This document shows, piece after piece, positions 22,674-24,508 of a stretch of 24,508 nucleotides of DNA; within the stretch, counting starts at the first letter, position 1; every line of letters starts with the position of its first letter. Position numbers and translations under genes: made by a program. The stretch is from VGRW01 sp041498295. Its GTDB lineage: Bacteria > Myxococcota_A > UBA9160 > SZUA-336. The notes beneath the pieces were generated by a model. That model was not told the DNA's origin, made no database searches, and worked only from the letters and a program-made list of their open reading frames with translations. The stretch is from assembly GCA_041498295.1 (NCBI GenBank), contig JBGQIB010000059.1:1-24508 (forward strand), read 5' to 3'.

Positions 22674-23310
22674 GCTCCGCATCAAGGAGCTGTACCGCTC
22701 CATCCAGGGCGAATCGACGTACGCCGGCTGGCCGTGCGTCTTCGTGCGCACGGCGGGCTGCGACATCCGCTGCGTGTACTGCGACGAAGCGCACGCGTTC
22801 AGCGGCGGCGAGAGGCTCACGAGCGACGAGATCCTCGAGCGCGTGGCGAAGCTCGGGACGCGACTCGTCGAAGTCACCGGCGGCGAGCCGCTGGCGCAGA
22901 AGGGCACGCCCGAGCTCGTGCGCCGCCTGCTCGAGGCGGGCTACGAAGTGCTCGTCGAGACCGGCGGCCACCACGACATCTCGGTGCTCGATCCGCGCGC
23001 GCACGCGATCGTCGACGTGAAGACACCCGGCAGCGGCATGGCCGCGCACAACGACCTCGCGAACCTCGAGCGCCTGCGCCCCGGCGACGAGGTGAAGTTC
23101 GTGCTGTGCGACCGAGCCGACTACGACTTCGCCGTCCGCGTCGTGCGCGAGCACGGTCTGGAAGCGCGCGTGCCCGTGCACTTCTCGCCGGTGCATCCGG
23201 GGCTCGAGCCGCACGAGCTCGCCCGCTGGCTGCTCGACGACGGGCTGCGCGTGCGCCTGAACCTGCAGCTACACAAGTACGTTTGGGGGGCGGACGCCAA
23301 GGGCGTCTGA
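22666..23310 (+). CDS. queE: 7-carboxy-7-deazaguanine synthase
   Basis: A 214-residue radical SAM enzyme of queuosine (7-deazaguanine) biosynthesis that converts 6-carboxy-tetrahydropterin to 7-carboxy-7-deazaguanine. The N-terminal ELYRSIQGESTYAGWPCVFVRTAGC is diagnostic of QueE, and the cluster motif CDIRCVYC (C32, C36, C39) follows. EVTGGEPLAQKG and VLVETGGHHDIS form the SAM- and substrate-binding strands, and the end NLQLHKYVWG is conserved. The ATG overlaps the end of the preceding large gene by 8 bp. No other que gene is in the window. Confidence 0.95.
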   Translation: MAELRIKELYRSIQGESTYAGWPCVFVRTAGCDIRCVYCDEAHAFSGGERLTSDEILERVAKLGTRLVEVTGGEPLAQKGTPELVRRLLEAGYEVLVETGGHHDISVLDPRAHAIVDVKTPGSGMAAHNDLANLERLRPGDEVKFVLCDRADYDFAVRVVREHGLEARVPVHFSPVHPGLEPHELARWLLDDGLRVRLNLQLHKYVWGADAKGV

Positions 23311-23364
23311 GCGCGCAGCGCGCCGCGCCGCACCGACACCGAATCCTCGCACGAAGGAGAAGCG

Positions 23365-24249
23365 ATGAAGGTTCCGCACCTGTCCTCCGACGCTACACCA
23401 GAGAGTGTCGCCGCCGCGCTCGCGGACCAGGGCGTGGTCGTCGTCGACCGACTCGTGCCTGGGTCGCTGCTAGACCGCGCGGCCGAGGAGCTCGCGCCCT
23501 GGCTCGAGCGCACGCCGTTCGGACCCGACTCGTTCAGCGGGCGCCGCACGCGCCGCACCGGCGGCCTCGTGGCGCGCTCCGCGACCTGCCGCGAGCTGAT
23601 CCAACACCCGCTCGTGCTCGGCTCCGTGAAGCAAGTGCTCGCGCACTCGACCACCTTCCACCTGCATCTCACGCAGGTGATCGCGATAGGTACCGGCGAG
23701 CCTGCGCAGCCGGTGCACCGCGATCAGTGGGCGTTCGACTTCTTCCCGTTCCCGAACGGCTACGAGGTGCAGTGCAATACGCTCTGGGCGCTGACGGATT
23801 TCACGGCCGAGAACGGCGCGACGCGTGTGATTCCGGGGAGTCACCGCCACGACGACCGCCTCGAGTACAAGGAGTCCGACACCGTGCCCGCCGAGATGGC
23901 GCGCGGCTCGGTGCTCTTGTACACCGGCGCGCTCTACCACGGCGGGGGCGCGAATCACTCGAGCGCGACGCGCATCGGTCTCAACCTGACCTACGCGCGA
24001 TCCTGGCTGCGCCAAGAGGAGAACCAATACCTGTCCGTGCCGCTCGACGTGGCCCGCGGGCTGCCCGACGATCTGCTGCGGCTCATCGGCTACGCGCGGG
24101 GCGCCTACGCGCTCGGCTACGTCGACGATCTGCGCGATCCGCTCGAGTTCCTGCGCGGTGAGCGGCGTAGCGACGGCTTCGGGACACTCGCCGGAGCGGA
24201 GGCGCGTGTGCGCGAGATGCTGCCGGTTCCGCCCGTCCCCACGAGGTAG
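23365..24249 (+). CDS. Phytanoyl-CoA dioxygenase (PhyH) family Fe(II)/2-oxoglutarate oxygenase
   Basis: A 294-residue double-stranded beta-helix oxygenase. The iron ligands are H118 and D120 in PVHRDQWAFDFF and H192 in LYTGALYHGGGANHS; the Arg in SATRIGLNLTYAR probably binds 2-oxoglutarate. GATRVIPGSHRHDDR is the usual family loop. Members hydroxylate lipids, amino acids or secondary metabolites, and the substrate cannot be read here. An AAGGAG ribosome site about six bases before the ATG and a 54-bp gap after queE suggest possible read-through from the queE unit. It converges on thiC. Confidence 0.9.
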   Translation: MKVPHLSSDATPESVAAALADQGVVVVDRLVPGSLLDRAAEELAPWLERTPFGPDSFSGRRTRRTGGLVARSATCRELIQHPLVLGSVKQVLAHSTTFHLHLTQVIAIGTGEPAQPVHRDQWAFDFFPFPNGYEVQCNTLWALTDFTAENGATRVIPGSHRHDDRLEYKESDTVPAEMARGSVLLYTGALYHGGGANHSSATRIGLNLTYARSWLRQEENQYLSVPLDVARGLPDDLLRLIGYARGAYALGYVDDLRDPLEFLRGERRSDGFGTLAGAEARVREMLPVPPVPTR

Positions 24250-24254
24250 ACAAG

Positions 24255-24302
24255 CGCGCAGCCAGCGCGCGCTCACAGGAACGCGCAGCCAGCGCGCGCT
24301 CA
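24255..24302. repeat. Two tandem 21-bp direct repeats forming GC hairpins between convergent genes
   Basis: The same 21 bases occur at 24255-24275 and 24282-24302 (27-bp period). Each copy holds GCGC-rich arms around AGCCA, so each can fold back; in copy 1 AGCGCGC (24253-24259) pairs with GCGCGCT (24267-24273). They fill the 67-bp gap between the ends of the PhyH gene and thiC. There is no T-run, so a bidirectional terminator role is only a possibility. Confidence 0.6.
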
Positions 24303-24316
24303 TCTGGACGGCGCTT

Positions 24317-24508
24317 TCATCGGTACAGCTCCCCGCCGGTCTCGCGGAACTCGCGCGATTTCTCGGCCAGGCCTTCCTTGCGCGCGACGTCCGCTTCGAC
24401 GCGCTGTGCGCGGGCGTACTCGCGCAGCTGTTGCGTGATCTCCATGCTGCAAAACTTCGGGCCGCACATGGAGCAGAAGTGCGCGACCTTCGCGCCGTCG
24501 GCGGGCAA
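24317..24508 (-). CDS. thiC: Phosphomethylpyrimidine synthase ThiC, C-terminal part (truncated by window edge)
   Basis: Only the last 63 residues are inside the window; the gene runs in from the right edge on the minus strand. ThiC is the radical SAM enzyme that turns aminoimidazole ribotide into the thiamin pyrimidine. The visible AHFCSMCGPKFCSMEITQQLREYA contains the CX2CX4C motif that binds its iron-sulfur cluster, unique to ThiC. The tail after it (VARKEGLAEKSREFRETGGELYR) is normal for the family. No THI-box riboswitch can be seen because the 5' end is outside the window. Confidence 0.96.
   Translation of the reverse strand: MPADGAKVAHFCSMCGPKFCSMEITQQLREYARAQRVEADVARKEGLAEKSREFRETGGELYR

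Overview
This is a GC-rich chromosomal window. Almost every gene is a core or house-keeping gene of a free-living Gram-negative-type bacterium. The aminotransferase–hom–thrC cluster, a PilT-type ATPase, a lipoprotein/secreted-protein pair and KhpA suggest a deltaproteobacterial-grade lineage (Myxococcota, Desulfobacterota or Binatota-like). That is inference; no rRNA or other decisive marker is present. I found no insertion sequence, phage, CRISPR array, tRNA or rRNA.

Layout. 1-599: C-terminal end of recG. 659-7011: six co-oriented, overlapping or nearly touching genes: lipA (lipoate synthesis), an AlaC-like aminotransferase, hom, thrC (threonine branch), glpX (gluconeogenesis) and riboflavin synthase. 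7130-9713: khpA, a V4R-like/PAS sensor histidine kinase and a TPR protein. 9714-10581: a compact, less GC-rich expression-machinery segment. It holds a 31-aa bS22/mS38-like ribosomal protein, a strong terminator, a sigma70-like promoter, a structured leader RNA, a 37-aa Lys/Arg repeat protein, a second strong terminator, and rpoZ. 10609-12987 (minus): a PilT/PilU ATPase followed by a histidine-kinase-like protein that has Tyr where the phospho-accepting His should be. 13105-16800 (plus): three envelope or secreted proteins of unknown function. 16797-17897 (minus): a class V aminotransferase. 17939-23310 (plus): a HIT protein, a small membrane protein, a dGTPase-like HD hydrolase, a very large Arg-rich disordered protein with a DHH-phosphoesterase-like C-terminus, and queE. 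23365-24249: a PhyH-type dioxygenase. 24317-24508 (minus): the C-terminal end of thiC.

The strongest candidates for something undescribed are four. (i) The leader RNA at about 10009-10142 can be folded by eye into a three-way junction closed by an 8-bp stem directly upstream of the start region of a tiny histone-like basic protein. (ii) The histidine-kinase-like protein coupled to pilT lacks the acceptor His. (iii) The roughly 938-aa DHH-like/Arg-rich protein lies between dgt and queE. (iv) Several start regions have a -10-like box 7-9 nt before ATG and no Shine-Dalgarno sequence, including a fully palindromic -10 shared by two divergent genes. All calls rest on reading the sequence; no search or folding program was run.
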